Positions 12,018 to 23,389 of a stretch of DNA of 64,000 nt are shown in pieces. Source of the DNA: Amaurobius ferox (Eukaryota > Arthropoda > Arachnida > Araneae > Amaurobiidae); the NCBI GenBank assembly GCA_951213105.1, contig OX578136.1, forward strand, positions 71,216,230 through 71,280,229, read 5' to 3'. Position 1 is the first letter of the stretch, and every line of letters begins with the position of its first letter. A program made the position numbers and the translations under genes. The notes beneath the pieces were generated by a model, which searched no databases, had not been told where the DNA came from, and saw only the letters and a list, made by a program, of their open reading frames with translations.

Positions 12018-12900
12018 TCTCAGATATGTGATTTTAACTCTTGCGCGCAATATATTTTAAAATATATGTAACCAATCACTTTCAAATTTTTTGCTCTTAC
12101 TTGTTTCATCTATATACATAATTTATAGATAAAAATTTCTCATAAATAAGTAAAAATTTAGTAAACGTGCTTCATCTGACTAACAAGAAACTACTGCGCG
12201 AAGCGTCTGTTCGAGTTTCCGAAGCAACATATAGAGCTCAAGTAGCCTCTAAAAGGCAGAAAATTTTTGATTTTTCTTACATAACAGACATAGGAAGATG
12301 CTAATTATGAACCAAAGGCATTTTAAGGTACAAAATAAGATAATAAGTAACATTGAAGTATTTTTAAATTTTAAAACTGTTTTTCTCATATATGTGATTT
12401 TAACACTTGCGCGCAATATATTTTAAAATATATGTAACCAATCACTTTCAAATTTTTTGCTCTTACTTGTTTCATCTATATACATAATTTATAGATAAAA
12501 ATTCCTCATAAATAAGTAAAAATTTAGTAAACGTGCTTCAGCTGACTAACAAGAAACTACTGCGCGAAGCGTCTGTTCGAGTTTCCGAAGCAACATATAG
12601 AGCTCAAGTAGCCCCTAAAAGGCAGAAAATTTTTGATTTTTCTTACATAACAGACATAGGAAGGTGCTATTTATGAACTAAAGGCATTTTAAGGTGTAAA
12701 ATAAGATAATAAGTAATACTGAATGTATTTTTAAACTTTAAAGCTGTTTTTCTCAGATATGTGATTTTAGCCCTTGCGCGCAACATATCTTAAAATATAT
12801 TTAACCAATCACTTTCAAATTTTTTGGACTTACTTGTTTCAGCAATATATATAATTTGTACTTCAAAAATTCACCATAAATAGTAAAAAAAGAATTGTGA
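12018..12900 (+). repeat. About 366-bp tandem array inside the MULE, with copies of the transposase C-terminus
   Basis: Units begin with TCTCAGATATGTG at about 12018, 12384 and 12751, the last truncated. Units one and two each contain a stretch (about 12165-12285 and 12530-12655) that translates as VLHLTNKK, then EATYRAQ, then KRQKIFDF, a diverged version of VLHLSDKK ... SSTYEVR ... KRQKTFDF at the end of the transposase. The array therefore arose by amplification of the transposase 3' end plus flank. Confidence 0.8.
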
Positions 12901-13317
12901 AGAGGTTTATTTCATGTTTTTTAACACTGAAAATGAAAATTTCATTTTGTTTAAATTTTAAAATTATTAAATTTATTTCCAAATTTTAAAAAGTGTGTAC
13001 AAATTAAAGATGTAATAGTTATAAATATATTATTATCAAATTGAAGTCCATAAGTATAATATTATTTGAAATATCCTGCGCGCGGCTGCTACATACACCA
13101 TTATGTCTGTCAAAATTGTATAAATTTTAAAAAACAATATAAAATGTACATATAATTATATGACTTCAGTAAAATTTGTGTAGTAAGAAAGGTTTTCTAT
13201 ATGTTTAGAGAAAAAAATTTGAACATCTGGGATACACCTGGTTGAAATTAAAAAATTGTAAAGATAGCTCTATTTTCAATGAATTTCGACTGTTTAAAGG
13301 TCCTATGCCCCCTTAAA

Positions 13318-15900
13318 TAGAGGGCTAAGACGTTATAGTTGTAATAATTTGAACACACGATACGAATTTTTAAATTTTTTCTTGCAAAATTTGAAAAAAA
13401 AAAAAATTAGGTATGAAAAATTCGAGGTGAGCCACACTTCAGTTATTTCTTACTAAAAACAAAATTATATGTTACAATTGAATTTTATATATGTTTTTCC
13501 ATGTTTTAAGCCGTTTTCTATTATAAAATACATATTTAGAGACGAAGTCTAAATAGTTTAAAAAAAATTGACGTCCTCCCTAAATACTTCCATATACCTT
13601 AATCAACTTTGTTATTGCATATTGATTTTTAAAATGCGATCTGAGATTCAGACGATCCTGTACATCAGTTAGATGTCTACGCTGCATCAAATCTGCATAA
13701 AATATATAAGGAATTCATAGAAAAAGAATCGCCCCCTCCATAATATACTAATGAGAGTGTGAGAACAGAAATAGATCTCACACTAAGTGCTGTGTTATTG
13801 GTGAGACAGTTTTATGCCTGTAAATTTATTGTGTTTGAAACGTCAAACAATACCCCAGTCTCGATGACGCCTGTGTTTACGACACGTGAACTCAAAGGTC
13901 AGAGAAACTCATACATTTAGGGGCCTCGAGACAGAGGGGTCGAGTGAACTCTTAAAATAATGTAAAGAACGACATTGGATAAAAGACTAGCCAATTCAGA
14001 TGAAGTTTGTAGCGTTACCCTCAAGGCCGCAAATGAGAGCAAAGTAGGAGTGACAGTCCGGAGGCGAAGAGAGCCACAACCTGTGACATAAGAACAAGAT
14101 AGAGAGACTTGGAAAAAAAATGTAAAAGATTAACAGATCGAAATCAAGGAGCACAAAACTTAGAAAGATGTGTCGACTACGAAAATTACACAAGTACGAA
14201 TGTCGAAAGCCAGCAGTACAATATGATCGTCAAATTACGTGTGGTGAATAAGTACTACTTCGAGTCTATTCCAGCAATATGATCGCCGAAGTACCTGGTG
14301 GTGACAAAGTACAAGACAGATTTGAAGGTATGTGTGCCTCAAATATTGACAGGTTATCAAGATACTTTAGGCATTTTAATACTGGTCTCACATGCTATCT
14401 TCCTAAATAATTAATAAGCAGAGTAATTATTGTAATTGAGTTATAAGTATTTCATGTTGTTAATAAATGTCTTTTTGATAAAGTTAAAGTAGTGAAATCC
14501 ATTTAGTACTGTATTAATTAATAATTCCTTTATAGAACTCACGCGAAAGTTAAATAATTGGAGGGTATTATATAGCGTCACAACAAAGCAATGTACTAAT
14601 TCAATAATAATAAATACGTACGAATTTACGGCCATGTAAAAATATAGATATGTTAATGATAATCAATCTCAAATGTTCAACTATTGTCTTCTAATTCCCA
14701 CAGAGAGTAAGATCCGGAGATTTATACTGTACTTCCCCCAACGTCGCGGGTTTTACATTTGTATTTTCATGTTTTAAGTCGCTTTCTATTATAAAATGCA
14801 AATTTAGGGAAGGAATCTAAATAATTTCGAAAAATCACACACTTTCTAATTATACTTACATTATTCTAATTCGACTTTTTTATTGTATATTAATTTTTAA
14901 AATGTGACTAGCTATTCAGACTATCCTGTACATCGATTAAAAGTGTACTCTGCAGCAAAACAGCATAAAATAAATAAGAAATTCCTTGAAAAAGAAATAC
15001 CCCCTCCATAATATACTAATGAGTGCAAGATCCGGAGATTTATACCCCACTTCCCCCAACGTCGCGGGTCCTGACGAGAAAGTTCTGTAAGTGTTGTTAT
15101 TTATTGCAGATAATATGTTTCAGTAACTAATTAGGAGGGGAACCCATCCTATGATCTGTTGTGACTGATGAGAGTATAATTGGCAGTTAGTCCAGTATAT
15201 AGATTAGATTATTGCGAGCAGTATATAAAACGAACTGATGCTTAACTTGTGAATGCTTATACCGAATTCCCAATGTACCACCCAAACTTAAATCAAAATT
15301 CACATTTAGTAAGAACAGATATTCATATTTACCTTTAATTTAAGTGTCTATATCCATAATACTATTTAAAATATATTTATAAATAATATATTAAAACTCA
15401 TATGAAATAATATCTATCTGTAATATATTAAAATATAGTGTGTATAAGAACAACATTCTGAAAGCTAAAGGAGGTAAATTTTCTATTCCGCCCCCAATTG
15501 GAGCGTAAAAAATTGAGATGAATCGGCCGAATAAAATCTGAATACGACAGAATCAATGACAGAATCAGATATTATCTTAAGACAACTGATTTTGAAGCTA
15601 AGCGCCATATGTTGTGGTAGTTTCCCTGCCTCTGCCATACTTAAATACTATTGCTGTAATATAATAAATACTTTAATAGATGGATATATGATCCATTTAT
15701 TTAGTTAGTTTTGTAATTTGGCATCTAAGCATTAAATACATAAATCACAAAATTTAACTAAAGTGCAAATAATTTGCATACACTGTCTTTTAAAAGTCAA
15801 ACTCGCTATGCAAATTCTGAAGTAGTGAACGTGTCCGTGGATTTTATTGTGTAACAAAGGATATATCCAATAGTGATATTCCCCTCGAACAGTATGTAAA
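13318..15900. other. Repeat-bearing stretch without gene
   Basis: A diverged direct repeat occupies 13502-13752 and 14768-15022 (shared landmarks TATTATAAAAT, GACTATCCTGTACATC and CCCCCTCCATAATATACTAA). The second copy is bracketed by 44-bp direct repeats at 14707-14750 and 15024-15068 (GATCCGGAGATTTATA...ACTTCCCCCAACGTCGCGGG). The rest holds no recognised gene. Confidence 0.55.
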
Positions 15901-15911
15901 TTAGACGTGGG

Positions 15912-16740
15912 TTGAAAATGACTCGTTTTCGTTTAAGAGTTTCAATGCTGAAAGAACAGTTTCAAAAGAGTTGTTTTTGGATTAGATTAGCTTTTTTAGG
16001 ACACAAAAAATACATTTCGACAAATTTCAACGATGGTGTGTTGTCTGGCAATATATTTAGGAAGTCGCTAATTACTTGTCAAACAATTATTACCACAACA
16101 ATAGGAAAGTCAATATCCGCTAGTACTGTGAAGCGAAAGCTATATGTCAAAGGACCTATGTTTCACTGCATGTTAAGGCCAGAGAAGCAAGAATAAAATA
16201 GTACGACAACATGCAACTAGGACAGAAGCGCAGTTGTCTAATGTGCTTTTTAGAGTTGTGTCGCGACTATCCCTAGAAGCAAATAATAAACGCCTAAGCG
16301 TCTGGAGAGGACGAGTGAAATACAGTCTGTCCAATAACACCGTTAAATAGTCCGATTTTAGTCGTAGTATTGTGTTGGTATGGCTGAATTTTCTGTGAGA
16401 TATCGCATCGAACTGCACATATTCGTAAGAAATACTATGACAGTGAAAAAGGAATCGGAATCAAGTCCAGTATCTGAACCTACTATGAGACTCTACCTTG
16501 TAGCAGAGGGACCATCATTATTTTAGATGAAATATAATGATAGCCCACACAGAGCAGGACTGGTGGATGAGCAAATGTATTACTCATATTCGGTGTCTCG
16601 CGTATTTTTCAGACTTCAATCCTATCATAAGTACTTGGGATGTTCTTGAAAGAGTTGTCTCTGCCCGTATACCCTCCAACTATTCTCTAAAACCTGAAAA
16701 CTGCCTTTGTACAGGAAAGACAGTTATTGCCTTCTGCTGA
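15912..16740 (+). pseudogene. Decayed Tc1-like transposase
   Basis: An upstream frame (15912-16196) contains SASTVKRKLYVKGP, like the VSxxTIRRRLxExG helix-turn-helix part of Tc1 transposases. A downstream frame (16537-16740) contains FSDFNPIISTWDVLERVVSAR, shortened here to its key parts SDFNPI and WDVLERVVSAR, like the SPDLNPIEHxWDxLxRxVR motif near the third catalytic residue. The DNA between has many stops. The glutamate of the PIE motif has been lost. I did not locate terminal inverted repeats. Tc1/mariner superfamily is likely; the exact family is open. Confidence 0.65.
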
Positions 16741-16799
16741 GTATGGTCACCTAATTGAAGAGAGGGAACATCAATCAAAGCTTCTGTCAATGTCTGGGG

Positions 16800-17884
16800 A
16801 AGTCACATCCCAAATTAAGGCTTGTGTAGTTTGTATAGCATATAAATGAAATTTGTATGCAATTTGTATAGTTTGTTTAGTTTGTATAGCGTTGGTATTA
16901 ATTTGAGAATACAATTTGCTAAAAGGCACTTTGCATTTACAGTCGTTTGGCCTAGATTGTAGATTCATGCAACGCAGGATACCTTTCCTGACGAACACCA
17001 TCAAATTCGGTGAAAGATCTCGTACTATCCATGTCAGTGCGTCTTATAGCCCTTCTATTACACTAGTCTCGATAAAGTCAGAATGTCAAACTCTTACCAC
17101 ACATCAACAAAATATTTGTTGTCGAAGACTTCGTGCTACGATTTTTTGATTCAACCCACTCAACACATTTGTTTGGCCCCAACATTCATCTCCATATTTT
17201 ATAGCTAAAGACGACGAACCATTTCAATGGATGGTTAGTGGCGTAATTTAGTTGGGACTGATTCTCCGGACAGCTGCTCTTATGCATATCATTTAATAAA
17301 TTGTCACATAAATTGTTTTTTCTGCTGTGCACCTCTCACATTAACTTGATATATGTATTGCCTCAACCTTAACACTATACAAACGATGGTTTTGACTACA
17401 CATTATGAGCTTTTCAGTCTGTCCGAGTAAGTTGGGTTTATCGTTCTCGGTTTTGTGCATATTTTTCTAGTTTTATTCTATACATTCTACTTCCTCTTAA
17501 TAGCTTTACATTACCGCTGCTGTATTTTAGCAGTTGCCAGCGTGTTGCAAGCTCATTTAGTATGTAGCTTTTAAGTTGCATAACCTGAAATTTAAAAATA
17601 AACAATCTATAATGTGTTTTCGAAACGATCTTTTACCGTTTACATTTTAAGCAGCTTTGTAATAAAACGTGTCAGAATTATCTATTTCAGTTGATAAATT
17701 AAAAACTTGAGTAACCAATAAACCACTACTTGTAATGCACGATTTTTGTACAGAATCGAAATTTACAATATCACATATAAAAACATTGTTAAGTTCAAAA
17801 TGCAAGTTTACGAAATATGACTTATTTTCAAATAAAACAACCACAGAATGAGGCCAGCGTTTGTCAGAAAAAAAATTTACTACT
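16800..17884. other. Stretch without recognisable gene
   Basis: Short frames only. A tandem phrase TTTGTATAG(C/T) recurs near 16826-16895. Nothing else stands out. Confidence 0.45.
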
Positions 17885-18092
17885 CAGTTTGTATCAGATA
17901 ACTTTGCAACTTGAAGCACACTCGATAAAGTTGCTTTCCTATTCATATTCAGACACGTTAGTGAATGGAAGCGTGAACAACCCCTAGCGAAAGTAACGGA
18001 GCGAGGGAAACTTATTATGTCCACTTCAATAGTGATAACATGGTTCTCAAAGCGAAAGTAATTACTAGCAACTTGTTATGACGGGAAAAAGT
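17885..18092 (-). repeat. Dispersed repeat family F2, copy 3
   Basis: The reverse complement shows the F2 landmarks in order: GTCATAACAAGTTGCTAGTAA, GTTATCACTATTGAAGT, CACGCTTCCATTCAC, CTGAATATGAATAGG and GTTATCTGATACAAACT. It is the copy closest to the one at 4.04 kb. Confidence 0.6.
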
Positions 18093-18274
18093 ATGAATTA
18101 TATGTGGACTGAAAAATGGCGAGGATTTGATCTCTGTGATGAAGCAAAGTATCGAGTGTACCTTTTTCTCTATAATTAAATTGTTTATTCATAGATTTTA
18201 TGCTATTTGTTTTCCCCTGTGAGATATATTTACTAAAGAATGTTCAGATTTGAGGTGGCACTTTCTAAATATAG

Positions 18275-18508
18275 GATAAAGTCTGCAGAGTCCACTTCAA
18301 CAATAAGAGCTTGCAATTTCGTCTCAGTAGCCCAACAGTAAATCGTCGGCTGGCCACTTCGGAGATCCATGGTTCGATTCTCGGTTGAGGCAGCAAGGCT
18401 CATTACAATGGCGCTCGAATAAATCAACCCTGTAGATTAGTATAAAGATGTAGGAGGGATAAAAGTGACCGTAGTGTGACTAGCACGGATTCGGTGGTGT
18501 CTGGAAAA
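18275..18508 (+). repeat. tRNA-related SINE, family T
   Basis: After TGCAGAGTCCACTTC the element reads AGCTTGCAATTTCGTC, CAGTAGCCCAACAGTAAA (degenerate A box) and GGTTCGATTCTCGG (B box), then GAATAAATCAACCCTGTAG and a tail ending near GGATTCGGTGGTGTCTGG. The spacing of the boxes suits an internal RNA polymerase III promoter. The D and anticodon arms do not fold well, so it is a SINE, not a working tRNA gene. Confidence 0.65.
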
Positions 18509-18513
18509 TGATA

Positions 18514-19024
18514 TGGCCGGCATACGCTACCATTGCACTATCGGGTCACCAATTATGGGTTACATGTACGGTGTGTCCATTTTATGGAGGGTGACATACC
18601 ATCTTTAATACGTGGTAAGTAAGGTGTCAACCACCAGCTACTTTAGATAATTTAAATAGGTTGCGTGAGTTTACATGATTTGACTCGCCGTACAGGAAAA
18701 TAGACCACATGTTGGAAACTTAGCAATTTAATAACTAGAAACTTAACATGACTAAACGTAGCTTTTACATTACATGTTTTGGCTCAAAACTGCCGCAGCG
18801 TAATATCATACATGCATGTAGAGATCCGAGTAAATGACACTCGTAAACAGCGATGAGAGTTAGTGAAGAGCTCTTGTGAAAACCAACGAGACTGAAGTTG
18901 GTGAGACGAAACTGGAGTTGTGGCGATTGCATCATCTTAAATACTGACCCACAGACATGCGCATTACGGCATTTACTGGTCAAGCAGGAACTGCGTAGTC
19001 CCGCAGCAACGGTGGCACCACAAT
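18514..19024 (-). repeat. 3' LTR of the gypsy relic
   Basis: It matches 21186-21702 throughout, including TATGGCCGGCAT, CCATTTTATGGAGGGTGACA and GATTTGACTCGCCGTACAGG. On the minus strand just upstream, the frame ends with SSLWREYCGAT, like the end of gypsy polyproteins running into the LTR. Confidence 0.7.
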
Positions 19025-19195
19025 ACTCCCTCCACAGACTAGACCCCGGCCTGGAAACGGACCGCAGGTTTAGACCGCCAGCCAGACATAGTAAAACTAT
19101 GGCCGTTTGAACTGGGAGTTTCAAAAACACTTGTGTGTGCTCTCCTCCATCTGGATTTAGCAAGTCAGTTAGCCTAGCTGTCTCATGATACATTT

Positions 19196-19566
19196 GCTTT
19201 TGCTAATTTACAGAATGAGGATAACATTGTCTGTCCTTGACAACACAGGGTATTGTCCTTGCTAAATCGGAACCAATGATCTCCTGACCGCATCTACTGT
19301 TACAAAAGTATTTCTCCAAATAGCTGGAATGAATGTTCTAGGCACATTTGTAGACATGTCACAATAAATAAAACTTTGCGTTTGCTAATTTGCAGAATGA
19401 TGATACCATTGTCTGTCTTTGACAACACAGGGCATAGTCCTTGATAAAGAGGAACCAATGATCTCCTGACAGCATCTATTGTTACAAAAGTATTTCTCCA
19501 AATAGCTGGAATGAATGGTCTAGGCACATTTGTAGACATGTCACAATAAATAGAAATTGTCTGCAC
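19196..19566 (-). pseudogene. Gypsy pol fragment (RNase H-integrase linker), tandemly duplicated
   Basis: The minus-strand frame reads IYCDMSTNVPRPFIP, close to the YCDxSTGxPRPFVP motif just before the integrase zinc finger in many arthropod gypsy elements. A 183-bp unit occurs twice (about 19196-19378 and 19379-19560), so the motif appears two times, the second in another frame (FIVTCLQMCLEHSFQ). No integrase HHCC or DDE residues are left. Confidence 0.65.
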
Positions 19567-20098
19567 CCCTCAAAAACCAGTGATAAACGTTTAACATTGC
19601 TAAAAACGTTCGTTAATGCATCACCGTAGTAGAACACGGATATTCAATCAACCAAATCACCATCTTAATCCGGCTCGTAGAAACTCCCCAATCAGATATT
19701 AAAAAATCCTAGAAAGGAAACCTCAGATAATCCGAATTCACATTTTGTAACATCACAGCCAGACTGCAATCACTCAACTTTCTGAACAACATGTGTGTCT
19801 CTCATGCATTTCCACAATATTAGAAAAAACAAACACATCCTCCAACATAGAAAAAAATCAAACTCACGAAGAATATTGTCTAAAACATGTTGGAATGTAC
19901 TACCGACATTGCGTAGTCCATACGGCATTCTTAGAACGAGATATTTCAAGCCATTTTCAACTCGAATTTGCTAATACGCGACAAAGTCAACCTTCGGAAA
20001 AACCTTTCAATCCCTAATCCCAACACAAAACCACATATGCGTGAAAGCGGGCACCTATCAGGCATCGAAATTTTATTGACTGCTTGCAGGCGCTTTCT

Positions 20099-20395
20099 TT
20101 AAGCTTTCCATTTCGCAAAGTAACTGCGATGGCGTTGATCGCCTAAATGCAAGTCATTTAGAAATAAACTTAACTTCGAGTCCTCTGTTTGCTCATAAAA
20201 TGCCAAAATCCGCGCTTTCAAAATATGATAAGCTTCCTCAGCTGGGGGTTTAGAATTATATCGCTGACACATTTTAATATCCGCGTATGAAGTGCCGTAA
20301 CAACCAAATGAAATTTCGTCAAATCCACGGAAAGTCCCCCTGATATAAATTGCGATTCTATTTGAGCGAACCATAAGGCATGATCTGTTTCCCAC
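20099..20395 (-). pseudogene. Gypsy gag (capsid) fragment
   Basis: A frame of 98 codons contains KPPAEEAYHILKARILAFYEQTEDSKL, here cited by its key parts PPAEEAYHILKARIL and LNDLHLGDQRHRSYF. This fits the PPxxxxYxxLKxxLI...LGDxRPSQLL pattern of arthropod gypsy capsids. Its place shortly after the right-hand LTR agrees with gag. Upstream the frame is eroded. Confidence 0.65.
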
Positions 20396-21185
20396 TAAGT
20401 AGGTGCCTTAAAAGCTACCCTACGCAGATCGAACTGTTCCGATTAAGCTGAACCTGGATTTTTCCCCGATTACACTGTTACCCGGCATGTTTACCGATAT
20501 GGCACAAACCTGCTTTTCTGAAGTATATATTCAAGGAAACTCGATTCCAAAATTATTGCTAAACCAGAATTTTACAACCTGTATATTACTGTACACATTT
20601 TCGACAAACTCAAAGGGGGTAACCTAACTCACGAACATGCAAATGACAAACAATTGCAAAAAACACTCTGCAATAACCATACATATAGCTGACATGTAAA
20701 AATGTTGTTGCAAAAATTGTTTCTATACAACCACAAACTGGGATAAAACAAGATTTCCTTAAAAATTATCATCTATGGTAAGATAGCCTAAAAATGCCAG
20801 CTTTAAAAAATCAATACCTAAGTTTCAATATATACAGTTTCTAATCTGGCAAGCGCTCAATATATACACATTCAAACTATACTTCATGAAATGTACATTA
20901 AACCTATGTATCCCATACATAGGAATTTACTCTATACATCTAAAAAGCATGTAATATGCACAAACTCCCATGTCAAAACTTTCGCATACATAACAGGTCA
21001 AGAGAAGCATCCTAAACTCTCACCTACCTGAATTTTTTTCGCCAGTTCCCGACATAAAAACACCAGATCCACGTAGAAACATGTTCAACTGCATTTCAAT
21101 TTGCAACGCAGGTGTCGTTTTTCCGTACAAGTTGAAGTTTCAAATCCTCTGCACGAGTCGCATCAAGTCACATCCGGGATACAAT

Positions 21186-21702
21186 TATGGCCGGCATGAG
21201 CTACCATTGCACTTTCGGGTCACCAATTATGGGTTACATGTACGGTGTGTCCATTTTATGGAGGGTGACATACCATCTTCAATACGTGGCAAGTAAAGCG
21301 TCAACCACCAGCTACTTTAGATACGTTAAATGAATTGTGTGTGGTTGCATGATTTGACTCGCCGTACAGGAAAATAGACTACAAGTTGAAAACTTAATAC
21401 TTTAATAACTAGAAACTTAACATGACTAAACGTAGCTTTTACGTTACATGCTTTGGCTCAAAACTGCCACAGCGTAACCTCATACATGCATATAGAGATC
21501 CACGTAAATGACACTCGTAAACAGCTACGAGAGTCCGTGAAGAGCTCTGGTGAAAACCAACGAGACTGAAATTGGTGAGACGAAACTGAAGTTGTCACGA
21601 TTGCATCGTCTTAAATATTGACCCACAGATATGCGCATAACAGCATTTACTGGTCAAGAAGAAATTGCGTAGTCTCACAGCAACAGTGGCATCACAATTG
21701 AG
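21186..21702 (-). repeat. 5' LTR of the gypsy relic
   Basis: It matches the 18.5-kb copy with the same order of landmarks and ends at GCAACAGTGGCATCACAATT. The two LTRs differ at roughly one base in ten, so the insertion is old. Confidence 0.7.
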
Positions 21703-21844
21703 CGCCGATTTCAAACTGAGAGGATAAAGACCACGCATGATACTAACCTGGATAAAAAAAGTATTGGCAGGAGGCTAACCTGAGCTAAACAGAGCAGGAG
21801 GTGGTCAGTCAGATAGTCAGTTGCTCGCCAATCTGACATTAGGG

Positions 21845-21975
21845 GGTGGTGAATGCAGAGTCCACTTTGACGATGAGAGATTGCAATTTCATCCCATTAG
21901 CTCAACGGTAGAGAATCGGATGGCCAGTTAGGAGATCCAGGGTTCGATTCTCGGTAGTAGAAACAATGCTCTTAA
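21845..21975 (+). repeat. tRNA-related SINE, family T
   Basis: Best-preserved copy: TGCAGAGTCCACTTTGACG, GAGATTGCAATTTCATCCC, then TAGCTCAACGGTAGAG (good A box) and GGGTTCGATTCTCGG (good B box) 30-odd bases later. The 5' 47 bp precede the tRNA-like part, so the unit is not simply a tRNA gene. Confidence 0.7.
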
Positions 21976-23140
21976 CAATTCGGGTCTTAAATGTTAACGG
22001 GTATAAGGGACGTTGCAGTGAATATTAGTTATTTGAAATATTTCATTCAAAATACTTATTTTTTAAAAAGTCATAACAACTATTTATCATAGACACAATA
22101 AGTATTATTAAACCACTTTTTATCCATCTAGGCAAAATTTGTTCTGTAAAGTTGTAATAAAAAATTGTAAAAACTGATAAACCATCCTGTTGTCTGAAAA
22201 TCTATATGAATTTTATTTGGAAATAAGTCCCTGTGATCATAAAATGCCCAAACAACGTAACAGCAACTAAAACAAACAGTAAAACGCTAAAAACTACCAA
22301 CCTAACATATCGATTCTTGTGGCATATTACCAACTAGAAAGTAAACTATGAATGTGGTGCGGCCGGATATTCCTTCTACAGTATATATATTGCATACTAT
22401 CTTGTATGTAATACAGTATGCAGTATATTGTCTTCCAGAACAGCATTTTATAACAACTACTTCCATATGAAATCAACTTCCAATCTCATTTACAACAATT
22501 TTGGCGATGTTGACCATTATATCAGCGATTCATAACCTGTCTTGTGTCACAAAATACTTTGAAACTCTGGAAAAATGCACAAAAACACAACTTTCATGCA
22601 ATGGATATATTTTATTAAAAAATGATTGCCTCATACTGTTTATGATGACATACACAAAGTATGAATAAAGTAAATTATCTTTTAAAACAATTATGTTTCA
22701 CACTCATTTTCATGCAAAAATCAATGGCCAATCCATACAAAGATGAAACACAATTATGATGTGCAAATTAAACAGAACAAAACTTTAGTTCTATTCAAAG
22801 TACATTTCAATGAGAAGCTTGGTTGATTAAGAAAATTGAACTGTAGAGCGGTTTTGGACAAGGTAACACGTTTATTATACTTGACATCCAATCTATTTTA
22901 ATTTTTCGGTTTGATAGAAACTGCTGAAAAGCCTGATTCACAAAAGTATGTCGAAACAAATAAAATAAGAGCACCGGTAGCTTCCTTTAACAGACGAGGG
23001 TAGGTATTCGGTCAAATCCCACCGGAGTTCTCTGAGGCTTTTCGAGTTGTATGCATTTCATAACATCTCCTTTATCCTCCGGTTAATTAGGTCGTCTATG
23101 TCAAGGTCTACAGTCTATGACATCATAAAAGTATTACGGA
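21976..23140. other. Stretch without recognisable gene
   Basis: AT-rich with short frames only. A possible minus-strand AATAAA lies at about 22869-22874, which would suit the candidate exon at 23141-23389. Confidence 0.4.
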
Positions 23141-23389
23141 TCATTCATGCTTCAACTTTAAAATCAGCTGAATTAGTTCTGCATAGTATCCAGATGTCTG
23201 AAGAATTATGCTTGCAGAAAATTTGAAAGGGAATTCCCATTCTTGATTCCATCCTGCAGACACGCTTCCTCTAACATTGGACAATTTGTATAGACCCCAA
23301 CTTCCTCTGCCACAGTAACAGTTTGGGCAGTAAAGCTTGTTGTCTTTCAGCAACATCCACGATGGTGACTGAGTGGCCTTGAAAAACAA
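23141..23389 (-). CDS. Unrecognised frame, possible terminal exon with a CPNC motif
   Basis: The minus-strand frame of 82 codons reads SPSWMLLKDNKLYCPNC, then GRGSWGLYKL, and ends in ELIQLILKLKHE. The KLYCPNC...GSW pattern recalls zinc-ribbon ends of DUSP12 or RNF180-type proteins, but only weakly, and the second cysteine pair is not clear. A polypyrimidine run and AG (TTTTGTTTTTCAAG) precede it on the minus strand and could be a splice acceptor. It is as likely to be a chance frame or a pseudogene. Confidence 0.25.
   Translation of the reverse strand: MFFKATQSPSWMLLKDNKLYCPNCYCGRGSWGLYKLSNVRGSVSAGWNQEWEFPFKFSASIILQTSGYYAELIQLILKLKHE

Larger units (their letters stand above)
9627..13317 (+). 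mobile_element. Mutator-like (MULE) DNA transposon, defective
   Basis: The ends 9627-9652 and 13292-13317 are a perfect 26-bp inverted repeat (core GGGGGCATAGGACC). Between them lies a plus-strand transposase pseudogene at 10251-11891 of the MULE type that encodes the GDGD(T/S)K and CPKGPxTWCxY motifs. The 3' part is a tandem array that partly derives from the transposase C-terminus. I could not find a convincing 9-bp target duplication next to the inverted repeats, so the true ends may lie a few bases away. Length is about 3.7 kb. Confidence 0.8.
18514..21702 (-). mobile_element. Ty3/gypsy LTR retrotransposon relic
   Basis: Direct repeats of about 510 bp at 18514-19024 and 21186-21702, roughly 90% alike by eye, flank minus-strand fragments of gag (20099-20395) and of the segment between RNase H and integrase (19196-19566). 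In minus orientation the right repeat is the 5' LTR, and each LTR would begin with TGTGGTGCCACC-like sequence. Protease, reverse transcriptase and most of integrase are missing. A clear primer binding site was not found. Confidence 0.7.

Noticed and set aside
21895..21965. Functional tRNA gene
   Set aside because: A and B boxes are good, but the acceptor and anticodon stems do not pair, and related copies show a common non-tRNA leader.
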